Source of the DNA: Staphylococcus pseudoxylosus
Lineage (GTDB): Bacteria > Bacillota > Bacilli > Staphylococcales > Staphylococcaceae
Reading direction: 5' to 3'
Length of the DNA stretch: 64,000 nt
Assembly (NCBI RefSeq): GCF_003697915.1
Contig: NZ_RCVN01000014.1
Span: forward strand, 23,033-87,032
A model generated the notes under the pieces. It was not told the DNA's origin. It ran no database searches and was given only the letters and a program-made list of their open reading frames with translations. The translations under genes were made by a program, and so were the position numbers. This document shows, piece after piece, positions 45,183-54,432 of this stretch (position 1 is the stretch's first letter; each line of letters begins with the position of its first letter).

Positions 45183-47114
45183 CTATACTTTTATTCTATT
45201 ACTTCTCCCAAATATAATGTTTCCACCCTTTATATTACCTAATATTTCTTCGTATTTATTTAATATATTAGTATGTTTTTCAACCATATCTTGCCTATTA
45301 TTATTTTTAGCTAATTCTATAGATTTGACCGTTGATTTGATATGTAATTCATATTTTTCAACATCTAAATCAGAAAACCCAGTAGCTAGATCCTTACATG
45401 GTTTCCCAGAATTACAAGTTAAGCACGGTGGAGCTTCCATGTATGGACAATCACCACTCAATCTGGCATGACAAGTACCATAAGGATTGTCCATTGCATT
45501 TAATTTATGTTCTTGCCATAAAGAATTCAAAGCTTTTTCTGATAGTTCACTACTATGCTGTATATTTTTAATTTTACCGTCAACATCAAAACTAAAAGCA
45601 CCTTGATCAATAAATGATTCAAAAGCCTTTCTTTTTGTATCATCAAGTAACTTAGCATATCTGAGAGTCATTTCTGGTGAGGAATGTGCTAATAATTCTT
45701 GTATCGTTAATATATCTGCTCCACCATTTAGTAATTTCACTGCATAGGTATGTCTAAACTGATGAGTTTTGAAATGGAAGACTTCTCCTTGTTCATCAAC
45801 AATATTTTTAGTTTCTGCTAAATGATTTAAGTGCGCTCTGACCATATGTTGTGTAAAAGGCATTCCTTTTCTTTTTCCTTTATAAATAGCAAAAATATAA
45901 TTATTAGGGTTATTATCTTTTGTACTTTTAAGTTTAGAATTGGCTATTAAAACTGCTACTATATCAGCTAATTCATTATCGATTGGTATTCTATGTCCTT
46001 TAACAAAAGTTTTAGCAATATCAGTGATTATTGAAAACTTTCCATTAACTTTTGCAAGGCAATTATTTTCTAATGTTAATACATCAGAAATTCTTAATCC
46101 TGTTTTAAAAGCTATCCAAACTACAGGTATTAAATCTTTGTGCAAATCATTTATATGATTAAAAAGCTGTTCCAACACAGAATCTGGAATATAATCAATT
46201 TTGCTACTATCTTTATTTTCACGTTTAGGGAAGTCTTGAGGATAAATTAAAAAACGTATATCTTCAGACGGGGCTATATCATAATTTTGAGTAACAATAT
46301 CATTTAAAAATCTTCTAATAGCTTTTAATTCTTCTCTAACGAAGTTCCTAGAACTTTGCACATTTTTACTATTAGCATATTCAAATAAAAATTCTATATA
46401 CTCTTCTATATGATGTCTGTCTAATTCTTTTAAATTGTTCCATGTTTTTTCACTTTTAGTTATACTTTGAAAAAATCTAGTTAATATCCTAATGTAAAAT
46501 CTAGACGTTCCAAATGCAATATCGCCAGTTATCAAACGACTTTTTAAATATTTTTTTGTTGCTTCTCTCATTTTTATTGAATCAATTTTTTCAAAGTTCA
46601 AAGAATTACCAGTTAGTGTTTTATTATAACTCAATCCATATTTTTCTAAATTTCTAATATCCCATTTATCTTTTTCCCATTCTTCTCGCTTATCAATAAA
46701 TTTAATTAGATTAATATACATATTCTTTAAAAAAGAAGCTAGTCCACTTTTATATTCATAATCACCAAAAACTATTGTTGATTATCTTCTTTTTATTGGT
46801 ATATTATTTTTAGTCAACCAACTGAACCAGTACTTTTCTAATATATTAATATCACAATCTAGTAACGAATTTAAATTTGGATAAACTTCATTAAAGAACT
46901 CAGCAATCTTGTTAAGTTTCACTGCTCCAGTATTAAATACATTAGATAAAGACCAATCCTCTTTAACTATAAGTTTCAAAAAAAGGTATTTAAATTCTAA
47001 ATTCAAATTTTTACTTTTAATCCTAAAGAAAATATTTTTTCTTTTGTCTTTATAGTTCTTGATGCTATCTTGAAATTGCTTGAAAACGTAGACAAATCTT
47101 AGGTGATAGTTCGC
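45183..47114 (-). pseudogene. tnpB: Tn554-family integrase TnpB with in-frame stop
   Basis: A tyrosine recombinase of the Tn554 TnpB type. The frame is open from 47114 to 45183 except for one TAA at 46782-46784 (after IPIKRR); reading through it gives about 640 residues, close to the 630 I recall for Tn554 TnpB. Catalytic residues are seen: Arg in FKTGLRISDVLTL, His-x-x-Arg in THQFRHTYAVKLL, His in LLAHSSPEMTLRYA. A C-terminal Cys cluster (CPYMEAPPCLTC) follows. There is no clear start codon at the N-terminus and tnpA is absent upstream, so the element cannot move by itself. Confidence 0.88.
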
Positions 47115-47407
47115 CTAAGGTTGGTTATTTATATTTGTATAGTTATTTTTCAAATAGCAGTGGTCTTTTATCAATTAGTTGATTCAATATAATAAACGTC
47201 GCATTGTTGCATTGTTTAATTTATATATTACCATCTTTTTTGTTTAATACCGTCAGTAATTTGAGCCGACTCTTGCGAGCATAGCTCTAGTCGAAGACTA
47301 TAAACTAAGGCAGCGCTCGCGGCAAACGTGCACAAAAAAACTGCCCACAAAGTCAGAGACTTTGTCGACAGTCTGAATAGAACACGCTAAAGTGACCTAT
47401 TAATAAC
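47115..47407. other. Right junction of the island and structured intergenic DNA
   Basis: No ORF. It begins with a small hairpin CTTAGG...CCTAAG (47098-47119), then AT-rich DNA where tnpA would be expected. Next is a compact stem CGACT-GAGC/GCTC-AGTCG (about 47267-47290) beside GC-rich GGCAGCGCTCGCGG, and finally the terminator of the small membrane gene. The short GC-rich patch is unlike its surroundings. Confidence 0.45.
47333..47377 (-). terminator. Terminator after the 56-residue membrane protein
   Basis: Minus strand ACTGTCGACAAAGTC pairs with GACTTTGTGGGCAGT and runs into TTTTTTTG. Confidence 0.8.
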
Positions 47408-47578
47408 TTAATTATTAGATTCGATATCTGAAACAATCTCTTTTGTTTTGCTTTCAATATCTTCAAAGTCTTTTTTGAAAATATAAGCGAACACAACTGC
47501 ACCAATTCCTGCTGCTAATGATACAGTTAGGATTGTACCGAATACAAATTTAAATAAACCTTTAATAAAATTCCACAT
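47408..47578 (-). CDS. Small membrane protein (56 residues)
   Basis: Starts MWNFIKGLFKFVFGTILTVS: an amphipathic basic N-terminus and one hydrophobic helix (residues 12-34), then an acidic/lysine tail ending SDIESNN. GAGGTGAAACA precedes the ATG and a strong terminator follows. It is conserved-looking but not recognised; the topology would suit a membrane-stress or regulatory small protein, which is only a guess. Confidence 0.7.
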   Translation of the reverse strand: MWNFIKGLFKFVFGTILTVSLAAGIGAVVFAYIFKKDFEDIESKTKEIVSDIESNN

Positions 47579-47993
47579 TCTGTTTCACCTCAATAAATTA
47601 TTAACATATCCGTTATTAATGATAGCATACTTAAAAGCATCAATAAATATATACCCGCTTTTCACTACTTTAATTTAAATATTATTATAGTAATAATATG
47701 ATATTATTGTAGTAATGCTTTAAGTTATAATTAAAGACTGTATATTAATTACTACCTTTAATACTTTAATAATAACAGAACTCTTAGAAATATTACATTT
47801 ATTAGTCATATGGAAAAAGAGTGGAAAAGAAATCTAATTTATTTAAAAATATTTCGCGGTCCCACCCTGGCAAAAATCACTAGAGTTAATATGGATAAAT
47901 AGTTGATCTGAGCTGGCACTCATGCAAATGTTCCACTAACTCTATATAATAATTAAGGCTGAGACAATTAATTTGTCCCAGCCACTTAGTCAA
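47579..47993. other. 415-bp intergenic region with a repeat hairpin
   Basis: AT-rich. It contains a degenerate relative of the 12246 repeat (CACTCATGCAAATGTTCCAC, about 47917-47936) followed by the GGCTGAGACAA hairpin at 47957-47983. Nothing else recognised. Confidence 0.7.
47957..47983. repeat. Interspersed GGCTGAGACAA hairpin, copy 2
   Basis: GGCTGAGACAAATT-type stem pairing with AATTTGTCCCAGCC, the same family as 12381-12409. It lies 11 nt after the stop of the 18-residue peptide gene and may end that transcript. Confidence 0.8.
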
Positions 47994-48050
47994 TTACTTG
48001 CCCCACCAAGTACTCATTGCATCTCTAACAGCATCATAATAATTTGCCAT
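47994..48050 (-). CDS. 18-residue peptide MANYYDAVRDAMSTWWGK
   Basis: A complete mini-gene: GAGGTGATTGCA ribosome site, ATG at 48050, 18 codons, stop, and a hairpin 11 nt later. The peptide is helical and amphipathic-looking with two Tyr, two adjacent Trp and a C-terminal GK. Size and composition recall secreted or membrane-active staphylococcal peptides, but it does not match a phenol-soluble modulin I remember. A promoter (TTATTG-17-TATTAT) and a palindrome lie upstream. Confidence 0.6.
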   Translation of the reverse strand: MANYYDAVRDAMSTWWGK

Positions 48051-48090
48051 TGCAATCACCTCATTTTAATTTGAAAATAAATAACCAGTC

Positions 48091-48154
48091 GTCGTTGTTA
48101 TACTTATAATAACGACAAGCATCGTATAATACAATTAACATGGGGTTACAATAA
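48091..48154 (-). promoter_or_regulatory. Peptide-gene promoter with 26-bp palindrome
   Basis: Minus strand -35 TTATTG (48154-48149), 17 bp, -10 TATTAT (48131-48126). The inverted repeat GTCGTTGTTATA / TATAATAACGAC (48091-48116, one mismatch) begins at the expected start point. On the plus strand TATAAT at 48125-48130 may be the -10 of the C45 gene, so the palindrome could control both directions. Confidence 0.55.
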
Positions 48155-48201
48155 AGTTACAAATTTGTAAGATTACACAACAAAAACAGGAGTTTTATAT
48201 T

Positions 48202-49242
48202 ATGCAAAAAGTAAAAACAGATATATTAACTCACCGCGGATCGCATTTCGATTTAGGTGTACAAACAGCTCAATGGATGCAACAAACACCATTATTAAAA
48301 AATAGAGAAAAAGAATGGAAAAAACGTATGCCTCGCTTTGATATCCACATAAAAGAAACATATGATATCTTTCAAACATACGCACCTCAAATTTGGGAAG
48401 AGATTAGAGGTATGCAAGAAGTCCTTAATCTACCAACCAATCAAATGATACTAAACTTTGCACACTATCGTTTTACACCACTAAAAAATAGTGGCTGTAC
48501 GGTCTATTTAGGAGGAGACTACATGGTAAGAAATTACGACTATCACCCTGCAACTTACGATGGTCGTTATCAGCTTTTTCAACCAAATGATGGAGGTCTA
48601 GCACAAATTGGTCCAACATCTCGTGTGACTGGTAGAATGGATGGTATGAATGAGGCTGGGTTATCTATGGGGTATAACTTTATGCATAGAAAACATCCAG
48701 GCGACGGCTTCGTATGCTATATGATTGGTAGGCTCATTTTACAATATTGTAAAGACGTGCCAGAGGCAATTCAATTATTGAAAGAAATTCCACACAGAAG
48801 TTCATTTAGCTATATTGTCATGGATAAGCATTTAAATCATGCCATAATCGAAGTTTCTCCTAGATCACTTGAAGTAAGATATGATCGTACATGTACGAAC
48901 CATTTCAAGTTACTAACTCATGAGAATAGAAATTATACAAAAGAATCTAAAGAACGTTTAGATAGGCTTTTAAAGCAAACACCGAATGGTCTAGATAAAA
49001 TGCATGCATTTGAACTATTTAATAATCCAGAATTTGAAATATATAGTAAATTATTTAAAAGTTGGTCTGGTACAATTCATACAACTATGTATGAACCACA
49101 GTCGCTTAAAGCGTACATGACCTTAGGCGAAGATAATAAACCTACAGTCATTGATTTTAAACAATGGCTAAATGGACAGTCACTAGATATTCATTCCCTT
49201 TATGGACATATAGACACTGATTTGACCTTTGCCAGTTATTAA
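48202..49242 (+). CDS. C45 family autoproteolytic acyltransferase/hydrolase
   Basis: A 346-residue Ntn-hydrolase-fold protein of the C45 (acyl-CoA:6-aminopenicillanate acyltransferase-like) group. The nucleophile would be Cys99 in KNSGCTVYLGGD, exposed by self-cleavage after Gly98. The adjoining VRNYDYHPATY and GMNEAGLSMGYN blocks are typical. Relatives hydrolyse amides of small metabolites; the substrate here is unknown. ACAGGAG lies 11 bases before ATG 48202. Confidence 0.75.
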   Translation: MQKVKTDILTHRGSHFDLGVQTAQWMQQTPLLKNREKEWKKRMPRFDIHIKETYDIFQTYAPQIWEEIRGMQEVLNLPTNQMILNFAHYRFTPLKNSGCTVYLGGDYMVRNYDYHPATYDGRYQLFQPNDGGLAQIGPTSRVTGRMDGMNEAGLSMGYNFMHRKHPGDGFVCYMIGRLILQYCKDVPEAIQLLKEIPHRSSFSYIVMDKHLNHAIIEVSPRSLEVRYDRTCTNHFKLLTHENRNYTKESKERLDRLLKQTPNGLDKMHAFELFNNPEFEIYSKLFKSWSGTIHTTMYEPQSLKAYMTLGEDNKPTVIDFKQWLNGQSLDIHSLYGHIDTDLTFASY

Positions 49243-49334
49243 ATTTATGTCAAGCATGATAATAAGTTAGCAAAATAGCTATGAAGTCATCTATCAATAT
49301 AGATTTCTCCATAGCTATTATAATGTATAGTCTA

Positions 49335-50186
49335 TTAATTAATATGAATATCACCGTGCACAGTATAGAATTCTAAAATATTATCCCCATCTCCAACTCT
49401 ATCGTTATCAAAGCTCTTATTATTGACTTTTTCTACGCCATCATCAGGATTTAATTTTAATAACGTATTATCTGGTTTTTTATTATAAGACATAATAATA
49501 TCACCATTTTGACTAGAAGCTTTAAATGCAGAATCAATGTCCATACGATCTAATTGGATATGCCCACTTTGAGCAAGCAACACAGAGTTTTTAATCAATG
49601 TATTCTCAGCATATATGCTCGCTTCTTTGTTTTTAATATTAGCATTAACAATTTTACTATCATTAATATGTATAGGTGCGTTCAAACCACTATACAACAA
49701 TTTTTCAACTTCTGAATTTTGCACATAAACACGGCTACCAGATCTATCGTTCATATTCAAATTGACTTTATCAGCTTCGATATTTTGAAGTTTAATATTG
49801 CGTGCTTTGCTCGAAACGTTCAATTCCTTTAATTTTTCATTTGGTATAGTAATTTTCATTTCAGCCTTAATTTGTCTAAATGGATTATAATTTAAGCCAT
49901 AATTATCGACTCGGTTACTAGTTTCTTTCAACTTTAATGATTGCTTATCTTTATCTATATCTACTTTCTGTTGGCCTTTATAGTGAATTGCAAACTTATT
50001 TCCTTTTACAATCGTTACATTACTAGAACGGCTATCAATATCTAAATGCTTTACTTTCGCATCATCATAGGTTTTATCAATAACATTAAGCTTATTGTTT
50101 TGCTTTTCAAAACCAAACCAAGTAATACAGCCTAAAGTAAAGCACACAATAAATAATGCTAAACCACTAAAAAATAATTTCCTCAT
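49335..50186 (-). CDS. DUF4097 family membrane-anchored protein
   Basis: A 283-residue protein with one N-terminal membrane segment (residues 4-25) and an extracellular beta-solenoid-like DUF4097 domain rich in Asn/Asp (LNVSSKARNIKLQNIEADKV). The ATG overlaps the end of the DUF1700 gene by ATGA. DUF1700-DUF4097 pairs are commonly linked to PadR-type regulators and envelope stress in Firmicutes; no PadR gene is seen here. Confidence 0.8.
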   Translation of the reverse strand: MRKLFFSGLALFIVCFTLGCITWFGFEKQNNKLNVIDKTYDDAKVKHLDIDSRSSNVTIVKGNKFAIHYKGQQKVDIDKDKQSLKLKETSNRVDNYGLNYNPFRQIKAEMKITIPNEKLKELNVSSKARNIKLQNIEADKVNLNMNDRSGSRVYVQNSEVEKLLYSGLNAPIHINDSKIVNANIKNKEASIYAENTLIKNSVLLAQSGHIQLDRMDIDSAFKASSQNGDIIMSYNKKPDNTLLKLNPDDGVEKVNNKSFDNDRVGDGDNILEFYTVHGDIHIN

Positions 50187-50758
50187 TCATTTGCACTTCC
50201 TTTAATCGTCTTGATATTCCAACGTAAGTATTTTAGTATCAAACGATAAACGAATTGAGCTAATTTCGCAATGATCACAAATAATACAATACCTAAACCA
50301 GTAAACGAAAACGCAAAAAGATAATTACTAATTGCTAAGCTGAACATATTATATAATGAGCCATGAATAATTAATAAAATCGGGCTAATTGCTAAAAATA
50401 ATGCAACTAAAAGTAATATGAACATAAAACTACCAATGAATATCATTGGTATCAAGATAATGATTAAAGACAAAATTCCCATGCCTAGCGAGGCCATAAT
50501 CGCTCTAAGAATTGATTTCGCATTTGGCCTATACTCTGCAGAAACAATTGCATTCTTTGCTTTAATCTCTTTCCCAATTTTTTTAGGTGACTCTAATGCA
50601 CCTATAATTTGATATTCATTTTTCCCCTCTCTTTCTTGATCAAAGAAGTATTGCTCATACTCATACATGACATTATCTCGTTCCGCACTTGGTATGCTAT
50701 TTAATTCTTGTTCAAGTTCATTCAAGAAAGTGATTTTATCCAAATTATCTACCGCCAT
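50183..50758 (-). CDS. DUF1700 family membrane protein
   Basis: A 191-residue protein: N-terminal DUF1700 helical domain (TFLNELEQELNSIPSAERDNV) and three to four membrane segments. ATG 50758 overlaps the stop of a 27-codon ORF and lacks its own ribosome site. TTG 50743 (LDKITFLNEL) is nearer the start of relatives and has a weak GGCGG upstream, so the true start may be there. Operon with the DUF4097 gene. Confidence 0.82.
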   Translation of the reverse strand: MAVDNLDKITFLNELEQELNSIPSAERDNVMYEYEQYFFDQEREGKNEYQIIGALESPKKIGKEIKAKNAIVSAEYRPNAKSILRAIMASLGMGILSLIIILIPMIFIGSFMFILLLVALFLAISPILLIIHGSLYNMFSLAISNYLFAFSFTGLGIVLFVIIAKLAQFVYRLILKYLRWNIKTIKGSANE

Positions 50759-50832
50759 TCTAATTCTAGATTCGAATCAAAATATTTTATGTAATATCTA
50801 AGAATTTCGTATTGCATAAGGTTATCATTCAT
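50749..50832 (-). CDS. 27-codon ORF coupled to the DUF1700 gene
   Basis: Product starts MNDNLMQYEILRYYIKYFDS. AAAGGA lies 11 bases upstream, and the stop TAG falls inside the first codons of the DUF1700 frame. It occupies the place of a PadR regulator. It may be a leader peptide for coupled translation or a gene remnant. Confidence 0.35.
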   Translation of the reverse strand: MNDNLMQYEILRYYIKYFDSNLELEWR

Positions 50833-50847
50833 TAGATTTTAAATCCT

Positions 50848-51350
50848 TTATTTCTTGTAGAATTCAATTTTCTTTATTTTATCATGTTTGTACACAATAG
50901 ATAACTTTATTTGATTAACTTTGTCATGATAAGTAATAACTTTATATGATTTATGTAACTGCTTATTCTTATAGTGATCACCTAATTGATTAATTACGCT
51001 TTGTATATCTCCATCTATACTTGCATTAAAATTAGTCTCAATCTTAGTATCTTTAACGAGCGTGATGCCTTTCAAGCAACCGTCTTTTTTATTGACTTTA
51101 AATGTTAAATAAGGTTCATGACCTTTTGTATAAATACGATGATTTTTCATTACGACATGATTATATGTTGTATATTTTTGAGCATCTATTTGTGTGTCTA
51201 ATTTCATATTATCAATAGTTAGCTGCGATAAATTCGTAGATTGCGTATTATAATGTAATTCACAATTAAAAGTGTCCCTATCCCCATTGCCATAAAAAGA
51301 CTAACGATTAATAATTTAAACGACCTATGTAAATTCAATATTGTTGTCAC
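50848..51350 (-). pseudogene. Frameshifted gene for a membrane-anchored small protein
   Basis: The C-terminal 119 codons (MKLDTQIDAQKYTTYNHVVM onward, stop at 50848) extend upstream in frame through TQSTNLSQLTIDN without a start. In another frame GTG 51350 or TTG 51341 opens a basic N-terminus and hydrophobic helix (FKLLIVSLFMAMGIGTLLIV), ending at a stop near 51221. A one-base shift between about 51245 and 51290 would join anchor and domain. I do not recognise the family. Confidence 0.6.
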
Positions 51351-51496
51351 ACTCCATATATTTAATAAAAGACAAATTTGATCTTTTTGTTTAATAGGTT
51401 AACTTAAAATCAAATTTATTTTTCTAAGTATTTAAAATTTTCTTTCATATTAAAAATTGATATAATAATAACTAATACGCTAAAGGGGGAAATATT

Positions 51497-52057
51497 ATGA
51501 CAAGTTTAGAAACTTATTTCAAAAACAGTCAACCGCTTGATCAATATATCGAAGCTATGACTGAAAACAAAGAGAATTTGTTAACGATTTACAATTCTTT
51601 CTCTTTACCAGAAGAGGATAATCGGATTGAAAAAATTAAATCATTAAACTATTCAAAAGTATTAGTCATCACTGAAGATTGGTGTGGGGATGCCATGATG
51701 AATGTCCCAATTTTAAAACATATTAGTGAAACTTTAAATTTAGAAGTTCGAGTATTCCACCGCGATGAAAATACAGATTTAATAGATCAGTATTTAACAA
51801 ATGGAACCGCTCGTTCAATACCTATTTTCGTTTTCTTAAATGATGCTTATGAACAACAAACTGTTTGGGGACCACGTGCAAGACAAGTGCAACATTTTGT
51901 AGATGAAGCACGTTCAAACGTTCCAGCAAAAGATGATCCAACTTTTGAAGACAAGTCTGCTGAAGCACATACAATTATGATGAATCGTTATAAAACTGAT
52001 TCTCAATTATGGAAATACGTTTATGATTCCATATTAGATAAGTTAATCATAAAATAA
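51497..52057 (+). CDS. Thioredoxin family protein with single active-site cysteine
   Basis: A 186-residue soluble protein with a thioredoxin fold. The active-site-like stretch TEDWCGDAMMNVPIL has WCGD instead of WCxxC, so only one cysteine is present, as in a known staphylococcal/Bacillus subgroup. cis-Pro motif SIPIFVFLN is intact. Role unknown; a reductase using one Cys or a chaperone-like role is possible. AAAGGGGGAAATATT precedes the ATG. Confidence 0.82.
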   Translation: MTSLETYFKNSQPLDQYIEAMTENKENLLTIYNSFSLPEEDNRIEKIKSLNYSKVLVITEDWCGDAMMNVPILKHISETLNLEVRVFHRDENTDLIDQYLTNGTARSIPIFVFLNDAYEQQTVWGPRARQVQHFVDEARSNVPAKDDPTFEDKSAEAHTIMMNRYKTDSQLWKYVYDSILDKLIIK

Positions 52058-52106
52058 AAAGACGTATGAATGTTGCTGTTTAACTGCACATTCATACGTC
52101 TTTCTT
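52053..52106. terminator. Bidirectional terminator between the thioredoxin gene and pmtD
   Basis: AAAGACGTATGAATGT pairs with ACATTCATACGTCTTT, with T-run on the right and A-run on the left. Confidence 0.9.
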
Positions 52107-52132
52107 TTAACTCATTTATTAGTTATCTACTG

Positions 52133-52861
52133 TTAAATATCTTTCTTAGATGAATAGAAAATATTAACAACAAACAAGATAACGATTGACGCTGAAGTTA
52201 TAAACCATTGCCAGTTCGTAAATGTATAATCACCTGAAGTTGTTTTTGAAGTTAAATAGCTAAATGGAATATATTTTAATGAATCTTGTATATTGTCTCC
52301 AATTTTAGGAATCATAGGTAAGAACGGTTCCGCAAATGGAACAATTAACACTAAGAATACACCAAGCGTAAATATAAGTGCCGTCTTAGGTACAATCAGT
52401 GAAAATAAATATAAAAGTAATCCAAAGAATAAATGGAACATTAAAAAGAACCATAATAGTTCAAAAATCTTTTTAGTTTTAATATTGTCCCCATCAACGA
52501 GACCTTGAACAATAAGTACAAATCCAACTAATACAGCTGTTATCAATACTGCAATTAAAATAATCGAAATCACTTTTGCAATAATATAACCAATACGGTT
52601 AGAAGTTTTATTCATGTAAAGTTGAATTGTACCTTGTGAAATATCACGTGTGATTGTTTTGATTACAAATAGCAAGCCCATAATTGAAAAGAACCAACTA
52701 CCTATTGTAAGTAATGTATTGCCATTCATTTCATCTGCCTGTTGTAAAAATAAAATGATGAAGCCAACCATTGGTAACAATGTTAGAAGCAACGCTAAAT
52801 ATGTTAACGGACTTTTAAAAATGCTGAACATATCATATTTTACGAGTTGTAAACTATTCAT
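52133..52861 (-). CDS. pmtD: Phenol-soluble modulin exporter permease PmtD
   Basis: A 242-residue ABC permease with six membrane helices (ABC2 type). With PmtA, PmtB and PmtC it forms the exporter that secretes and gives immunity to phenol-soluble modulins. Start ATG overlaps the pmtC stop (TAATG). It is the last gene of pmtR-A-B-C-D, closed by the hairpin at 52053-52106. Confidence 0.93.
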   Translation of the reverse strand: MNSLQLVKYDMFSIFKSPLTYLALLLTLLPMVGFIILFLQQADEMNGNTLLTIGSWFFSIMGLLFVIKTITRDISQGTIQLYMNKTSNRIGYIIAKVISIILIAVLITAVLVGFVLIVQGLVDGDNIKTKKIFELLWFFLMFHLFFGLLLYLFSLIVPKTALIFTLGVFLVLIVPFAEPFLPMIPKIGDNIQDSLKYIPFSYLTSKTTSGDYTFTNWQWFITSASIVILFVVNIFYSSKKDI

Positions 52862-53733
52862 TATTGACCACCTTTCTGATTAATATTGAAGTAAGTATCA
52901 CGCAACGAACTTTTACGTGTTTCAATAAACTTAGGATAAATGTCTTTGTTCGCTAAACCTTTAAGCACATTTTTATAACTATTTTGAGCTTTTATAATAA
53001 TTTCTCCACTCGCTTGTTGTGTTTGAATTACGTCAAACGCTTCGTTTAAGAACGTTGCAGCAGTATCGAAATCACTATCTTCAAATATAAGTACCGTAGA
53101 GTCAGAAGGTGTTCCTTCTTTCATGTCTACATCTTGAACAAATTTACCATCACGTAAGAAGACTGCTCTATCGCAAATTAATTCAATATCCTCTAACTTA
53201 TGACTAGAAATTAAAATTTTCATTTCTAATTCTTTTACAAGTGATTGGATTGTCTTTAAAACATCAATAGAACCATCTGGGTCCATACCATTAGTAGGTT
53301 CATCAAGAATTAAATACTTTGGTTTATTCATTAATGAAACAGCGATTGCTAACTTTTGCTTCATACCCATAGAATATTTTTTAACTTTTTTCTTAACGTA
53401 AGGTCTCATACCGAATGCATCGATAATTTGATCCGCATATTTTTTGTCGAACCCTTTACCTAAAACATTTGCAAAAAGTTTTAAATTATATAATCCTGAC
53501 TTATTATCATACAATTTGGGATGTTCGATGAGGTAACCGATATTTTCTTTGTTACCTGTTTTTACATCACCTTTATAATTGATAATATTTCCATTCATTA
53601 CTTTCATAAGTGTTGTTTTACCGACACCATTTTTACCTATCAAGCCCACAATTTGGCTCTGACCAAAATCAAAATCAATATGGTCTAAAACATTATTACT
53701 ACCATACGTTTTAGTAATATTCTTTAATTCCAT
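52861..53733 (-). CDS. pmtC: Phenol-soluble modulin exporter ATPase PmtC
   Basis: A 290-residue ABC ATPase. Walker A GLIGKNGVGKTTLMK (residue about 32), signature YSMGMKQKLAIAVS, Walker B YLILDEPTNGMDPDG, and H-loop His in ISSHKLEDIE. It pairs with PmtD and/or PmtB to export modulins. GGGAGG precedes ATG 53733. Confidence 0.94.
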   Translation of the reverse strand: MELKNITKTYGSNNVLDHIDFDFGQSQIVGLIGKNGVGKTTLMKVMNGNIINYKGDVKTGNKENIGYLIEHPKLYDNKSGLYNLKLFANVLGKGFDKKYADQIIDAFGMRPYVKKKVKKYSMGMKQKLAIAVSLMNKPKYLILDEPTNGMDPDGSIDVLKTIQSLVKELEMKILISSHKLEDIELICDRAVFLRDGKFVQDVDMKEGTPSDSTVLIFEDSDFDTAATFLNEAFDVIQTQQASGEIIIKAQNSYKNVLKGLANKDIYPKFIETRKSSLRDTYFNINQKGGQ

Positions 53734-53753
53734 AAATGCGCCTCCCTTTGAGA

Positions 53754-54416
53754 TTAATTTATTTTTTTATATTGAATGAAATAATTAGTAATAAAAAACA
53801 AAATACTCATTACTAAAAATCCATAGTTAAACATCGGTTCTAAATAATCCAATTGTCTTAAATTAAAATTAAATACTGCGATAAGACCAACAGCAACCAG
53901 TATGACAAAAATCGGTATAATAATAAACATCGTTAGTAGATATATCAAATAAGAAATATATTCCGATTTTTGTTCAGTATACCTTTTAAATGCTATAGGT
54001 ATAGCAAAAAAGTTAATTGTTATGTAAGAGTAAGGCACCATAACATTCAAATTTAATTGGTCCGCAGAAACGTTAGAATCCGGTATATTGTATAGTGATA
54101 ATATAGCTGCTCCTACTAATGTAAACATAAGTACGGTTACATAGTTTGCATTAAGTAGCGCTTTTTTTGAAACTGGTAAACTCGCAAAAAAATCGTATGA
54201 CATTTTGTGTCCTAATTTACTATTGAACCTAAACGCATGCCCAGAATCAACGATAGATATGAACAATAATATCATCGCAACAGCTGAATAAATTGATTTA
54301 GTAAGTAAAGTATCATTTCCAATTACTAGTTGTAATGGCGAAAACAACAATAACATCGAATAAATAATTATAGTCCATTTACGTAATTTTATATTTCTAA
54401 TAAGTAAATTTTTCAT
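53754..54416 (-). CDS. pmtB: Phenol-soluble modulin exporter permease PmtB
   Basis: A 220-residue membrane protein with six hydrophobic segments (ABC-2 type permease, ABC2_membrane-like). GAGGAGGGCCATTAG precedes ATG 54416. Located between the two ATPase genes as in S. aureus pmt. Confidence 0.92.
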   Translation of the reverse strand: MKNLLIRNIKLRKWTIIIYSMLLLFSPLQLVIGNDTLLTKSIYSAVAMILLFISIVDSGHAFRFNSKLGHKMSYDFFASLPVSKKALLNANYVTVLMFTLVGAAILSLYNIPDSNVSADQLNLNVMVPYSYITINFFAIPIAFKRYTEQKSEYISYLIYLLTMFIIIPIFVILVAVGLIAVFNFNLRQLDYLEPMFNYGFLVMSILFFITNYFIQYKKIN

Positions 54417-54432
54417 CTAATGGCCCTCCTCA

